A stretch of 64,000 nt of DNA from the NCBI RefSeq assembly GCF_013363975.1, contig NZ_JABWGN010000002.1, positions 62,001 through 126,000 on the forward strand, written 5' to 3'. Position numbers and translations under genes: made by a program. Positions within the stretch are counted from its first letter, which is position 1, and the number at the start of each line of letters is the position of its first letter. Origin of the DNA: Nonomuraea montanisoli (GTDB lineage: Bacteria; Actinomycetota; Actinomycetes; Streptosporangiales; Streptosporangiaceae). Positions 52,477 to 63,713 of this stretch are shown in pieces. The notes below the pieces were generated by a model. That model saw nothing but the letters and a program-made list of their open reading frames with translations, searched no databases and was not told the DNA's origin.

Positions 52477-53364
52477 TCAGATGAGGCGGGCGAGCTCCGC
52501 GTGCGTCAGCGTGAGGGCCGCGGCGGCGGCCGAGTCGCGGATCGTCTCCGGACGGCTGGCCCCCGGGATCGGGATGACCACCGGCGAGCGGGCCAGCAGC
52601 CACGCCAGCGCGACCCGCTGCGGGCTGACGCCGCGCTCGGCCGCGATCTCGTGGAAGGCGGCCATGCGCGGGTCGCGCCCCTGCCCTGAGGGGCCGTCCA
52701 GGGAGCTGCGCGACAGGCCGCCGAGCGGGCTCCAGGGCAGGAACGCCAGCCCGAGCCGCTCGCACAGCTCCAGCTCGGGCTCGCTGTCGCGCACCGCCGG
52801 GGAGTAGCGGTTCTGCACCGAGACCAGGCCGTCGCCGAGGATGTCGCGGGCCTGGAGGATCTGGGCGGTGTCCACGTTCGACAGCCCCGCCGTGCGGATC
52901 TTGCCCGCGTCGAGGAGGTCGCGCAGCGCGCCGACGGACTCGGCCCAGGGCACGGCCGGGTCCGGCTTGTGCAGCTGGTACAGGCCGATGGCGTCCACGC
53001 CGAGCCGCCGCAGCGACCCCTCGCAGGCCCGCCTCAGGTGCTCGGGCGTGCCCGTGACGGTCCACGAGCCGTCGCCGGGCCGCCCGCGGCCGCCCTTCGT
53101 GGCGACCAGCACCGCGTCGCGGTCGCCGCCGTACGAGGCGAGCGCCCGGGCGACCAGCTCCTCGTTGTGGCCGGTCTCGCCCGCGTGCCAGTGGTACGAG
53201 TCCGCGGTGTCGACGAGCGTGACGCCCGCGTCGAGGGCGGCGTGGACGGTGGCCACGGCCCGCTCCTCGCCGGGGCGGCCCTCGATGGACAGCGGCATGG
53301 CGCCGAGGCCGACGGCGCCGACCTGCACGGAGCCGAGGCGGCGGGTCAGGGATGAGGTGCGCAT
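52477..53364 (-). CDS. aldo/keto reductase
   Basis: 295 residues, TIM-barrel oxidoreductase. Catalytic set: Asp and Tyr in VTLVDTADSYHWH, Lys in DAVLVATKGGRGRPGD, His in AIGLYQLHKPDP. NADPH-binding C-terminal segment: VVIPIPGASRPETIRDSAAA. It reduces an aldehyde or ketone, substrate unknown. Separated by one base from the epimerase-like gene upstream, so the two form an operon divergent from a LysR gene. Confidence 0.9.
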   Translation of the reverse strand: MRTSSLTRRLGSVQVGAVGLGAMPLSIEGRPGEERAVATVHAALDAGVTLVDTADSYHWHAGETGHNEELVARALASYGGDRDAVLVATKGGRGRPGDGSWTVTGTPEHLRRACEGSLRRLGVDAIGLYQLHKPDPAVPWAESVGALRDLLDAGKIRTAGLSNVDTAQILQARDILGDGLVSVQNRYSPAVRDSEPELELCERLGLAFLPWSPLGGLSRSSLDGPSGQGRDPRMAAFHEIAAERGVSPQRVALAWLLARSPVVIPIPGASRPETIRDSAAAAALTLTHAELARLI

Positions 53365-53365
53365 G

Positions 53366-54310
53366 TCAGGCCGCCTTCAGGTGCACGAGCGTCGCGGCGA
53401 CGGCGTCGGGCAGCCAGTCCGCGGTGGCCGAGAGCGGCAGGCCGAGCCGGACGGCCAGGCCGTTGTCCATGGCGTAGTGGCGGTCGAAGGAGAACGGCGA
53501 CGCCGCCTCGCCCGGCTCCACCACCCGGTACACCGGCCTCCGCCCGGCCCGCTCCCCGATCGCCTCGCACAGCCCGATCACGTCGAGCGGCCCGTGCGAG
53601 CAGGCGTTCACGGCGCCGACGTGGTCGGAGGCCGCCACCCGGAACAGCAGGCCGGCGATCTCCTCGTCGTTCGTGAACGAGGTCGGGAACGGGTCGCGGT
53701 GGACCGCGATCGGCCGGCCCGCGAGGATCCGCTCGACGTAGTGCCCGAGCCGTCCGGTGAAGTCGCGCGCCCGCACGCCGAGCACGTGCGCCGAGCGCAC
53801 CGCGACGAACGCGAAGGAGCTCTCCCGGGCGAGCACCGCCTCGGCCCGCCGCTTGTCCTCGGCGTACGGGACGGCCCCGGCGGGCAGCCGGGACGCGTCG
53901 TGGCCGGCTGGGCCGCCGTCCACCGGCCACGTGGCCGGGTCCAGCGAGTCCTCCGTGACCGGGGTCCCCGGAGCGGCCGGGGTGACCAGCGCGGAGGTGG
54001 CCGGGTCGTACACCTCCATCGTGGAGGTCATGACGTACCGGGACGTGCGCCCGGCGAAGACCCGCCGCGCGAGCGCCGCCTGGAGCGGCGTGTAACAGAC
54101 CTGGTCGACCACCACGTCGAACGTGCGCCGGCCGAGCGCCGCGCGCAGCCCCTCCTCGTCGTCGCGGTCCGCGACCACGTGCGCGACCCCCGCCGGCGGC
54201 GCGGCCGTGCCGCGGTTGACCACCGTGACGGCCGTGCCCGCGTCGCGGAGCAGTTCGATGAGGTGGAGCCCGAAGTAACGGCCCCCGCCGATGACGCATA
54301 CGCTCTTCAC
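53366..54310 (-). CDS. NAD-dependent epimerase/dehydratase-family protein
   Basis: 314 residues from GTG 54310. Rossmann motif at the start, VCVIGGGRYFGLHLIELL, and an extended-SDR layout, including a YAEDKRRAEAVLAR motif in the position of the YxxxK pair. Similar to reductase-like proteins of the CSP41/isoflavone-reductase edge of the family rather than classical sugar epimerases. It precedes the aldo/keto reductase in a two-gene operon; divergent from the LysR regulator 71 bp away, which probably controls it. Confidence 0.85.
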   Translation of the reverse strand: MKSVCVIGGGRYFGLHLIELLRDAGTAVTVVNRGTAAPPAGVAHVVADRDDEEGLRAALGRRTFDVVVDQVCYTPLQAALARRVFAGRTSRYVMTSTMEVYDPATSALVTPAAPGTPVTEDSLDPATWPVDGGPAGHDASRLPAGAVPYAEDKRRAEAVLARESSFAFVAVRSAHVLGVRARDFTGRLGHYVERILAGRPIAVHRDPFPTSFTNDEEIAGLLFRVAASDHVGAVNACSHGPLDVIGLCEAIGERAGRRPVYRVVEPGEAASPFSFDRHYAMDNGLAVRLGLPLSATADWLPDAVAATLVHLKAA

Positions 54311-54381
54311 GGCACCGAGCCTGCCGTGGCGGGGCGGTGAGCAGAAGTGCCGACCTGCTTACGAGGCCGTTAGGAGAACTG

Positions 54382-55284
54382 TTGATCGACGTGCAGCGGC
54401 TCCGGGTCCTGCGCGAGGTGGCCCGTCAGGGCAGCTTCGCCAAGGCGGCCGCCGTCCTGCTCTTCACGCCGTCGGCGGTGTCGCAGCAGATCGCCGGTCT
54501 CGAACGCTCGGTCGGCGTGCCGGTCGTCGAGCGCAGCACGCGCGGCGTGATGCTGACCGAGCCGGGCCGCCTGCTCCTGGAGGCGGCCGACGTGGTCTTC
54601 GCCGAGCTGCGCACCGCCCAGGAGCGCATCGACCGGATCGCGGCCGGCCACCCCCGCCTGACGGTCGCCACGTTCAGCAGCGGCGGCCGCCGCCTGCTGC
54701 CGGGGGCGCTCACCGCGTTCGTGGCCGCCCACCCCGACGTCGAGGTGAACGTGCTGGAGCGCGAGCCGGAGGACGCCGTCCCCCTCGTGCGCGAAGGGGT
54801 GGCCGACCTCGCCCTCGCCTACCACTTCGACGGCCCGCTGCCGCTTGTCCAGGGCGACCGCCCGGTCCTGGAGTGGACGCCGCTCATGGACGACCCGCTG
54901 TCGGTGGTGCTGCCCGCGGGGCACCGGCTGGCCGGCCGCGAGGCCGTCGACCTGGCCGACCTGGCCGGCGAGCGCTGGGTGCTCGGCTGCACCAAGACGG
55001 AGGCGTTCCTGCGCCGGTACGCCGAGCGGGCCGGGTTCGAGCCGGTGTTCGCCGGGGGGACCAGCGACTACTTCTTCGCGCAGGCGCTGGTCGCCGCGGG
55101 GGTGAGCGTGTCGCTGATCCCGGAGGTCGCCCTGGACCGCTCGGCCGCGGGCGTGGCCGTCGTGCCGATCCGGCCGCCGTGCCCGGCCCGCCAGGTCGGG
55201 CTGGTCACCTCCCGGCGCCCGGCGGACCCCGGCCTGGTGGAGACGCTGGCCGGGCTGCTGACGCGCGCCGCCGGCCAGGGCTGA
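54382..55284 (+). CDS. LysR-family transcriptional regulator
   Basis: 300 residues from TTG 54382 (AGGAG at 54372-54376), preferred over ATG/GTG-type upstream starts because the helix-turn-helix begins at once: VQRLRVLREVARQGSFAKAA, LLFTPSAVSQQIAGLERSVG. The co-inducer domain follows (LTVATFSSGGRRLLPGALTA, ALVAAGVSVSLIPEVALDR). Divergent from the epimerase/aldo-keto reductase pair. It is a complete LysR, unlike the fragment at 51811-52310. Confidence 0.9.
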   Translation: MIDVQRLRVLREVARQGSFAKAAAVLLFTPSAVSQQIAGLERSVGVPVVERSTRGVMLTEPGRLLLEAADVVFAELRTAQERIDRIAAGHPRLTVATFSSGGRRLLPGALTAFVAAHPDVEVNVLEREPEDAVPLVREGVADLALAYHFDGPLPLVQGDRPVLEWTPLMDDPLSVVLPAGHRLAGREAVDLADLAGERWVLGCTKTEAFLRRYAERAGFEPVFAGGTSDYFFAQALVAAGVSVSLIPEVALDRSAAGVAVVPIRPPCPARQVGLVTSRRPADPGLVETLAGLLTRAAGQG

Positions 55285-55291
55285 GCAAGGG

Positions 55292-56554
55292 TCACGCGCG
55301 CTCGGGGTCGCGCTGCCGTACGGGCGTGAAGAACGCGATCAGCGCCAGCACCAGGCAGGAGACGCCCGCGACGACGAACACCGTCGTCGCGCCGCGATGT
55401 TCGGCGCCCCAGCCGAGGGCGGCCGCGCCGACCGGCCCGAGCGAGAAGTGGATCGTCCAGAACGCCGACGTCACCCGCCCCAGCAGGTGCGGCGGCGTCA
55501 CCTGCTGGCGCAGCGACATGGAACAGATCCCGGCCACGCTGACGCACGCCAGGTACAGGGCCATGAACGCGGCCACGCCCCACACCGAGCCCGCGAGGCC
55601 GAGGGAGAGGATGGCGAGGCCCGAGACGACCTGCGCGCCGATCCACGACGGCCCGAACCCGAGGGTGCGCCGCACCCGGGCCACCAGCATGGAGCCGACC
55701 ATCGTGCCCACCGCCCCGACGCCCAGCACGACGCCCACCACGGAGTCGGTCTGGCCGAGGTCGTGCTTGAGCCGGTAGATCACGATGTCCGTCAGCCCGA
55801 GCGTCATGAAGATGAAGAACGACAGCAGGATCGTCAGGGTGCGCAGCACGGGCTGCCGGAACAGGAACTCCGCCCCGGCCAGCAGCTCCCGCCAGGGCCG
55901 CCCCTCGCGCGCCGGTCCCGCGTCCTGCGCGGGCTCGACGGCGTAGCGGGAGGAGCGGGTCAGCAGCACGCCCAGCGCGGACAGCGCGAAGCTGGCCGCG
56001 TTGATGGTGATCGCGGCGGTCGGGCCGAAGTGCCCGGCCACCACGCCGGCCAGGGTCGGTCCCAGGACTCCCGCCGCGGCGGCCGTGGCGTACAGCATGC
56101 CGTTGGCCTCGGTGACGCGCCCCTCGCCGGCCAGGCCGCCGACCGCGGCCACGTACGTGACCTGGAAGACCATGCCCACGGCCGAGGCCAGGGGCAGCAC
56201 GGCGTACAGCAGCCACACGTGCGTGCCGAACGCCCAGACCACCGGGATCGTCGCGAACAGGACGAGCCGGATGACGTCGCAGGCGATGAGCAGCCGCCTG
56301 CGGTCGAACCGGTCGGCGAGTACCCCCGCGAACACCCCGGCCACCACCGAGGCCGTGCCAGCCACACCTGTCAGCAGGCCCATCTGCGTGGCCGATCCGG
56401 TGACGTTCAGGACGAGGAGCGGCACGGCGATGAGTGCGAACGAGTCGCCCGCGACCGACAGTGTCTGCGCGCACCAGAAGATCAGGAAGTCGCGGTCGCG
56501 CCAGAGCGAGCCGGGTTGGGGCGATCGGCCCGCGCCGATCCGGAGGGAGATCAC
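55292..56554 (-). CDS. MFS transporter (macrolide-efflux-like, 12 membrane helices)
   Basis: About 420 residues from GTG 56554; an in-frame GTG at 56614 would add 20 residues and neither has a strong ribosome site. MFS features: FWCAQTLSVAGDSFALIAVP, the loop motif GVLADRFDRRRLLIACD between helices 2 and 3, and HLLGRVTSAFWTIHFSLGPV in the second half. This subgroup (MFS_3-like) exports drugs or siderophores. It ends 8 nt from the LysR stop, convergent to it. Confidence 0.88.
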   Translation of the reverse strand: MISLRIGAGRSPQPGSLWRDRDFLIFWCAQTLSVAGDSFALIAVPLLVLNVTGSATQMGLLTGVAGTASVVAGVFAGVLADRFDRRRLLIACDVIRLVLFATIPVVWAFGTHVWLLYAVLPLASAVGMVFQVTYVAAVGGLAGEGRVTEANGMLYATAAAAGVLGPTLAGVVAGHFGPTAAITINAASFALSALGVLLTRSSRYAVEPAQDAGPAREGRPWRELLAGAEFLFRQPVLRTLTILLSFFIFMTLGLTDIVIYRLKHDLGQTDSVVGVVLGVGAVGTMVGSMLVARVRRTLGFGPSWIGAQVVSGLAILSLGLAGSVWGVAAFMALYLACVSVAGICSMSLRQQVTPPHLLGRVTSAFWTIHFSLGPVGAAALGWGAEHRGATTVFVVAGVSCLVLALIAFFTPVRQRDPERA

Positions 56555-56619
56555 GCCGGTGAGGCTATCCGGCGCGCCCGGCGCGCCGCCGCCCGTTTTC
56601 GCCCGCCGAGACACTTTCG

Positions 56620-56684
56620 CGGGCGCCTCACCCGGAGAGGCGGGCGCCTCACCCGGACGAGCGGGCGTGTCTCACCCGGAGAGG
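56620..56684. repeat. 21-bp tandem repeats between the MFS and GlxA-type genes
   Basis: CGGGCGCCTCACCCGGAGAGG at 56620-56640, a near copy at 56641-56661 and a 23-bp variant at 56662-56684 that contains the stop codon of the GlxA-type gene. Confidence 0.85.
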
Positions 56685-57634
56685 GCGGTGCGGCGGAAGG
56701 TGTGGCGGTAGGCCAGGGGGGCGACCCCGACGGCGGCGTGCAGGTGCTGGCGCAGCGACACCGACGTCCCGAACCCCGAGCGCCGCGCCACCTCCTCCAC
56801 CGGCAGGTCCGTCGTCTCCAGCAGCAACCGGGCGTGCTCGACCCGGTGCCGGGCCAGCCAGCGGGCCGGGCTCATGCCCGTCTCCTCCCGGAAGCGCCGG
56901 GTGAAGGTGCGCACGCTCATCCGCGCGTGCTCCGCCAGCGCCTCCAGCGGCAGGTCGGCGTCGAGACGGCCGAGCATCCACGAGCGGGTGGCGGCCGTGC
57001 CGTTGCCGCCGCTGTCGGGCAGGGGCCGGTCGACGTACTGGGCCTGGCCGCCCTCGCGCCAGGGCGGCGTGACGCAGCGGCGGGCGAGCCGGTTGGCCAC
57101 CTCGCTGCCGTGGTCGCGCCGGACCACGTGCAGGCACAGGTCGATCCCCGCGGCCACCCCGGCCGAGGTCAGCACGTCGCCGTCGTCCACGTACAGGACG
57201 TCCGGGTCCAGCCGCACGCGCGGGAACAGCGCGGCGAAGCGGGGCGCCTTCAGCCAATGGGTGGTCGCGGGACGGCCGTCCAGCAGCCCCGCCGCGGCCA
57301 GCACGAACGCCCCCGTGCAGATCGACATCACCCGGGGACGGCCCTGCAGCGCCTCGCGCAGCTCGGCGGTGACGATGCCGTCCGTCAAGGCCCGGCCGGC
57401 GACGATGCCGGGCACCACGATGGTGTCGGCGGTGTCGAGCACGTCGAGCCCGTGGTCGGGCACGACGCTGTAGCCGGCGGCGCACCGTACGGGCCGGCGG
57501 CCGGGCGAGCAGGTCACCACCTCGTACAGCTTCTCGCCGTCCGCCGTCTCGGCGGCCCAGAACACCTGGCCCGGAACCCCCAGGTCCAGGGTCGCGAAGT
57601 GGTTCAGGACGAGGACCGCGACCCGATGCGTCAT
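56672..57634 (-). CDS. GlxA-family transcriptional regulator
   Basis: 320 residues, DJ-1/PfpI-like N-terminal domain (VLVLNHFATLDLGVPGQVFW, MSICTGAFVLAAAGLLDGRP with the elbow Cys, TTHWLKAPRFAALFPRV) and an AraC helix-turn-helix pair at the C-terminus (MSVRTFTRRFREETGMSPAR, SGFGTSVSLRQHLHAAVGV). Related to the gene at 29362-30357 but clearly diverged. It is divergent from the MFS transporter gene at 57706 across 71 bp and probably regulates it. Confidence 0.92.
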   Translation of the reverse strand: MTHRVAVLVLNHFATLDLGVPGQVFWAAETADGEKLYEVVTCSPGRRPVRCAAGYSVVPDHGLDVLDTADTIVVPGIVAGRALTDGIVTAELREALQGRPRVMSICTGAFVLAAAGLLDGRPATTHWLKAPRFAALFPRVRLDPDVLYVDDGDVLTSAGVAAGIDLCLHVVRRDHGSEVANRLARRCVTPPWREGGQAQYVDRPLPDSGGNGTAATRSWMLGRLDADLPLEALAEHARMSVRTFTRRFREETGMSPARWLARHRVEHARLLLETTDLPVEEVARRSGFGTSVSLRQHLHAAVGVAPLAYRHTFRRTALSG

Positions 57635-57705
57635 GGCCCGATTCTTTCACAGGATGGCTTTCCGGCCACTCGCGGCCGTCACGCCCGGTCCCCGAGGATG
57701 GGCCC

Positions 57706-58971
57706 ATGACGTTGAGCACCCCTCCTGTCCGCACGCGCGGGATCCATCGCGCCTGGTTCGTCGCGGGCGTCGCGTTCGTGGCGATCCTCGGCGCCGCCGG
57801 GTTCCGCGCCACCCCCGGCGTGCTGATCAACCCGCTCCAGGAGGAGTTCGGCTGGACGAAGGGCACGATCTCCCTCGCCGTCTCGGTCAACCTGGTGCTC
57901 TTCGGCCTGACCGCCCCCTTCGCCGCCGCCCTCATGGACCGCTTCGGCATGCGGCGTGTGGTCGCCGCGGCCATGCTGCTGGTGGCCGCGGGCAGCGGGC
58001 TGACCGTCTTCATGACCGCGAGCTGGCACCTCCTGCTGCTGTGGGGGGTGTTCGTCGGCCTCGGCACCGGGTCGATGGCGCTGGTCTTCGCCGCCACCGT
58101 GGCCGACCGGTGGTTCGTCCGGCACCGCGGCCTGGTCACCGGGGTGCTCACCGCCGCCGGCGCCACCGGGCAGCTCGTCTTCCTGCCCGTGCTCGCCCAC
58201 CTGGCCGAGGGGCCGGGGTGGCGGGTGGCCTCCCTGACCGTGGCCGGCTCCGCCCTCGCCGTGGTGCCGTTCGTGTGGTGGCTGCTGCGCGACCGGCCCG
58301 AGGACGTGGGCACCACCGCGCTCGGGGCCGATCCCGAGGCCCCGCGCGTGGCGCCGGTCAGAGGCAACGCGGCGCTGCGCGCGCTGTCGGTGCTGCGCTC
58401 GGCGGCGCGCACCCGGCCGTTCTGGCTGCTCGCGGGCGGCTTCGCCATCTGTGGCGCCAGCACGAACGGGCTGGTCGGCACCCACTTCATCCCCGCCGCC
58501 CACGACCACGGCATGGCCGAGCCGACCGCCGCGGGCCTGCTCGCCATCGTCGGCATCTTCGACGTCGCCGGCACGATCGCCTCCGGATGGCTGAGCGACC
58601 GGATCGACCCGCGGGTGCTGCTCGCCGTCTACTACGGGCTGCGCGGGCTGTCGCTCATGGTGCTGCCGAGCCTGTTCGCGGCCACCACCGAGCCCAGCAT
58701 GCTGATCTTCATCGTGTTCTACGGCCTCGACTGGGTGGCGACCGTGCCGCCGACCGTGGCGCTGTGCCGGCAGGCGTACGGCGCCGACGGCGCGGTCGTG
58801 TTCGGCTGGGTGTTCGGCTCCCACCAGGTGGGCGCCGCCGTCGCCGCCGTGGCCGCCGGCCTGACCCGCGACCATCTCGGCGCCTACGACCTCGCGTGGT
58901 ACGGCTCCGGCCTGTTGTGCCTGGCCGCCACCGGCATGTCGCTGGCCATCCGGCATGCTAGGGGGCGATGA
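57706..58971 (+). CDS. MFS transporter (monocarboxylate/OFA-like)
   Basis: 421 residues, twelve membrane helices. Landmarks: GAAGFRATPGVLINPLQEEF opening typical of the oxalate-formate/monocarboxylate branch, FAAALMDRFGMRRVVAAAML (loop 2-3), GTGSMALVFAATVADRWFV and GWLSDRIDPRVLLAVYYGLR in the second half. It likely moves a small organic anion. Stop overlaps the next gene's start (ATGA). Confidence 0.88.
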   Translation: MTLSTPPVRTRGIHRAWFVAGVAFVAILGAAGFRATPGVLINPLQEEFGWTKGTISLAVSVNLVLFGLTAPFAAALMDRFGMRRVVAAAMLLVAAGSGLTVFMTASWHLLLLWGVFVGLGTGSMALVFAATVADRWFVRHRGLVTGVLTAAGATGQLVFLPVLAHLAEGPGWRVASLTVAGSALAVVPFVWWLLRDRPEDVGTTALGADPEAPRVAPVRGNAALRALSVLRSAARTRPFWLLAGGFAICGASTNGLVGTHFIPAAHDHGMAEPTAAGLLAIVGIFDVAGTIASGWLSDRIDPRVLLAVYYGLRGLSLMVLPSLFAATTEPSMLIFIVFYGLDWVATVPPTVALCRQAYGADGAVVFGWVFGSHQVGAAVAAVAAGLTRDHLGAYDLAWYGSGLLCLAATGMSLAIRHARGR

Positions 58972-59627
58972 ACGACTCCGAACTGATGGTCCTGCCCCTC
59001 GTCGTCAGGATCGAGCGGGCCGCTCCCCCCGAGCGCACCGACGCCCTGGAGGCCGCGGCGATGGCCGTGCTGAGCCTGCTCGACGACCCGGGGGAGTGGA
59101 CGGACGAGCTGCACGCCTGGCAGTCCACGGGCAAGATCCGCAAGGTCGTGCGCCGGGCCCGGGGCGCCGAATGGCGCAGGGCGTCGGCGCTGCCCGGCCG
59201 TACGGTCGAGCACCGCACGGCCGAGGTGCGCGTCCACCCGCCCGTGCCGCTCGACGCCTGGCCGCGCGACCTCGCGCGGCTCCAGGTGTCCGGCACCGAG
59301 CTGACCGACACCGGTGAGCTCGGTCCCGCCGAGGCGCCCGTCCTGTGGGCCAACCCGGGCCTGTCCATGTCGGCGGGCAAGGCCATGGCGCAGGCCGGGC
59401 ACGCCGCCCAGCTCGCCTGGTGGGCCAGCGACCGCGCCGAGCGCGACGCCTGGCGGGAGCGCGGCCTCACGGTCAGCGCGCGCACCGCCGCCCCGGACGA
59501 CTTCGCCGCCCTGGTCGCCGCCGGGCTGCCCGTGGTCCGCGACGCCGGGTTCACCGAGATCGAGCCGGGGTCGTGCACGTTCGTCGCGGAGGCGCCGTGG
59601 CTGTACGGCCGCGTGTCCAGACCGTGA
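58968..59627 (+). CDS. peptidyl-tRNA hydrolase PTH2-like protein
   Basis: 219 residues. The C-terminal half has the PTH2 fold pattern: NPGLSMSAGKAMAQAGHAAQ, LTVSARTAAPDDFAALVAAG, GLPVVRDAGFTEIEPGSCT. The N-terminal half (LPLVVRIERAAPPERTDALE) is an actinobacterial extension with helices. Archaeal and eukaryotic PTH2 frees tRNA from peptidyl-tRNA; bacterial relatives of this extended form are uncharacterised. Its end lies in a 21-bp repeat array shared with the convergent gene. Confidence 0.82.
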   Translation: MNDSELMVLPLVVRIERAAPPERTDALEAAAMAVLSLLDDPGEWTDELHAWQSTGKIRKVVRRARGAEWRRASALPGRTVEHRTAEVRVHPPVPLDAWPRDLARLQVSGTELTDTGELGPAEAPVLWANPGLSMSAGKAMAQAGHAAQLAWWASDRAERDAWRERGLTVSARTAAPDDFAALVAAGLPVVRDAGFTEIEPGSCTFVAEAPWLYGRVSRP

Positions 59628-59701
59628 GGACGTCGGCGCCTGGACGGTGAGGACGTCAGCCTGGACGGTGAGGACGTCGGTCTAGATGGTGAAGACGTCG
59701 G
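59624..59701. repeat. 21-23-bp tandem repeats covering two convergent stop codons
   Basis: GTGAGGACGTC-type units start at 59624 (23 bp), 59647, 59668 (21 bp each) and 59689 (partial). The first holds the PTH2-like stop (59625-59627), the third the convergent DUF3616 gene's stop (59682-59684). Confidence 0.85.
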
Positions 59702-60647
59702 CCAGCACGCCGCCCGCCGGGGTGATCCGCGCGGGCGACGGGCTGTCGTAGACCACCATCAGCCGGCCGTCCCGCAGGACCGCGAGGCCCTCCGGGTGGT
59801 CGCAGTCCACCCCGTACGGCAGCGCGGCCAGCGTCTCCAGCTCGTCCGCCGGCACCAGGTCGCCCGTGTGCCGCACCCGCCAGCGCACCACCCGCACCGG
59901 TCCGTCGAGGCTCATGCTCGGGCCCGTGAGCAGCAGCAGGTCGCCGTCGTACGGGGCGATGTCGCGCACCCCGAGGCCGCCGAGGTCGAGGAAGTGCTTG
60001 CGGACCGGCCCGTCGAGGACCAGCCGCCCGCCGCCCGCCTCCACCGGCCGGATCTCCAGCACCACCGCCCAGCCGCGCAGCACCGGGCCGCGCAGCCCCA
60101 GGTACACCCGCTCGCCGTCGACCGCGACGCCCTCCATGTCGAAGCCGTTGTCCTTGCCCGGCAGCGCCAGGAACGGCGCCAGGTGCGGATCGTCCGCGAG
60201 CCGGGCGGCCACGTTGTCCCGGCCCGACAGGACCGACCCGGGCAGCGGCGCGTTCGTGACCGGGTCCAGCGGCATCCTGGCCAGGACGAACCGGTTCTCC
60301 TCCCTGACCACCGCGGCCAGCCGGCGGGCCGCCTTGGCCGGGTCCTTGGACTTGACCCGCCGCCGCTTCAGGCTGTGCGAGCCGACCGCCCACAGGTGGC
60401 CGTCGGCCAGGGCCAGTCCCTCGATGTCGGCCTCGTCCTCCCGCCCGCCGGGCAGCCGCACGTAGTCGTCCAGGAAGAACGTGCGCTGTCCCGCGTACCG
60501 CTCGCCCGTCCACGCCAGGTGCTCGACCGTCGCGGTCTCGTCGCCGGCCACCCAGAGACCGGCCTCGTCCTGCAGGAGCGCCGACAGGTTGGTGTGCGTG
60601 CCGGCCTCGCGCGAGGCCGGATCGAATCGGAGCTCCACCTGTTCCAC
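59682..60647 (-). CDS. DUF3616-domain protein
   Basis: 321 residues from GTG 60647. Beta-propeller-like protein with NLSALLQDEAGLWVAGDETA near the start, ADIEGLALADGHLWAVGSHS, GFDMEGVAVDGERVYLGLRG, HPEGLAVLRDGRLMVVYDSP: these repeated [DE]-x-EG-[LV]-A motifs mark DUF3616. The conserved acidic-EG motifs suggest Ca-binding blades. No signal peptide is visible. Function unknown. The last codons are part of a tandem repeat. Confidence 0.85.
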   Translation of the reverse strand: MEQVELRFDPASREAGTHTNLSALLQDEAGLWVAGDETATVEHLAWTGERYAGQRTFFLDDYVRLPGGREDEADIEGLALADGHLWAVGSHSLKRRRVKSKDPAKAARRLAAVVREENRFVLARMPLDPVTNAPLPGSVLSGRDNVAARLADDPHLAPFLALPGKDNGFDMEGVAVDGERVYLGLRGPVLRGWAVVLEIRPVEAGGGRLVLDGPVRKHFLDLGGLGVRDIAPYDGDLLLLTGPSMSLDGPVRVVRWRVRHTGDLVPADELETLAALPYGVDCDHPEGLAVLRDGRLMVVYDSPSPARITPAGGVLADVFTI

Positions 60648-60748
60648 GCGGTCATGATTGCACTTCGGTCGCTTCTCAAGCGGAATGGCGGGATATGTCG
60701 TACGCTCCGCTCGTGCTCCAAGGGGATGATGGGACCAAGGGTTCCGAT

Positions 60749-61654
60749 GTGACGACTGTGGCGCGCTCCGGCCCCCCTGCCTCCCCGCCCAAGCGCTCCC
60801 GCATCGGCGATCTGCGGATGCGGGACGTGTACCGGGGGCTCGCCGTGGTGGCCGCGGCGGCGGCCGTCGCCGCCGGGGTGGTCTTCGTGCTCCCGTCGGG
60901 GCCGGACGAGGTCGCCGCGGGGCCGATCGCCGCGCCACCGGCCCACGCGTCCTCGTCCGGCGCCACTCCGCCGCTCCAGGAGACGCCGACCTCCTCCGTC
61001 CTCGGGACGACCGCGGCTCCTTCCGACGCGGCGACCGCTCCCTCGACCACCCTGACGCCGTCGCCGCTCGCGGCCACCGGCCGGCCGGCCCCCACGCCCG
61101 GCACCACGCTGGCGCCCGGCTACACCGCCATGGAGGCGCTGTACGCCGACGCCCGCCTCCCCCGGCTGCCCGCCAAGACCCGCCGCGTCGCCCTCAAGGC
61201 CCCGGCCGGCCGCACGGTGAAGGACCGGCGCTCCGGCGTGGCCGTACCGCGGCTGGCCAAGCCCTGGAAGACGTACGGCCCGGCGCCGTTCACCACCCGC
61301 CAGGTGCTGCCCCAGGCGCGCGGCACGCGGCTGCGCGGCATGTTCGTGACCTGCCCGCTGCCGATCGAGGAGCAGAAGGCGCCGCGCGACAGCGCCCTGC
61401 TGGCCGCCCGCTGGACGCTGAACCACCACCCGAAGGGCGCCACCATCACCTGGCTCGCCTCCCAGCCGGTCAGGAAGGGCTGGATGCTGATGTACCGGGT
61501 GACGTACGGCAAGCACAGCTCCCGTGCGGCCGTGGTGGTGCTCGACGGGGGAATGCCGAAGCCCGCTCTGGCGTTCGTGAGTGTGCCTGACACGCAGCGG
61601 AAGCGGTGGGCTGATGTGACCCGCGTCATCTCCGGAGTGCGTGTCTTAGGGTAG
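60749..61654 (+). CDS. membrane-anchored protein of unknown function
   Basis: 301 residues from GTG 60749 (AAGGG at 60737-60741); an ATG at 60695 would add 18 residues. A basic N-terminal cytoplasmic stretch, one membrane helix (VYRGLAVVAAAAAVAAGVVF), a long Ser/Thr/Pro/Ala linker, then a ~170-residue extracytoplasmic domain with WKTYGPAPFTTRQVLPQARG and KGWMLMYRVTYGKHSSRAAV. I recognise no family. The codon before GGG-TAG at the end is a rare TTA (Leu). It is divergent from the DUF3616 gene and followed by ftsH after 37 bp. Confidence 0.75.
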   Translation: MTTVARSGPPASPPKRSRIGDLRMRDVYRGLAVVAAAAAVAAGVVFVLPSGPDEVAAGPIAAPPAHASSSGATPPLQETPTSSVLGTTAAPSDAATAPSTTLTPSPLAATGRPAPTPGTTLAPGYTAMEALYADARLPRLPAKTRRVALKAPAGRTVKDRRSGVAVPRLAKPWKTYGPAPFTTRQVLPQARGTRLRGMFVTCPLPIEEQKAPRDSALLAARWTLNHHPKGATITWLASQPVRKGWMLMYRVTYGKHSSRAAVVVLDGGMPKPALAFVSVPDTQRKRWADVTRVISGVRVLG

Positions 61655-61691
61655 AAGGATCATGTAATGCGGCGATTTGGGGAGTGACGCC

Positions 61692-63620
<1,929 letters not shown>

Positions 63621-63631
63621 CCCCTTCCGAT

Positions 63632-63651
63632 ATTTACCGCAATTTACCGCA
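63632..63651. repeat. 10-bp direct repeat between ftsH and the DUF937 gene
   Basis: ATTTACCGCA occurs twice without a gap (63632-63641, 63642-63651), followed by AAAAC. It is the most AT-rich spot in the last 10 kb and lies 62 nt upstream of the DUF937 start, so it may be a regulator site or promoter region. Confidence 0.55.
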
Positions 63652-63713
63652 AAACGGACAGTAGTCGGATCCAGTCACGGGAACGCCTCCGCAGAAGGAA
63701 CGGGGGGACTCTC

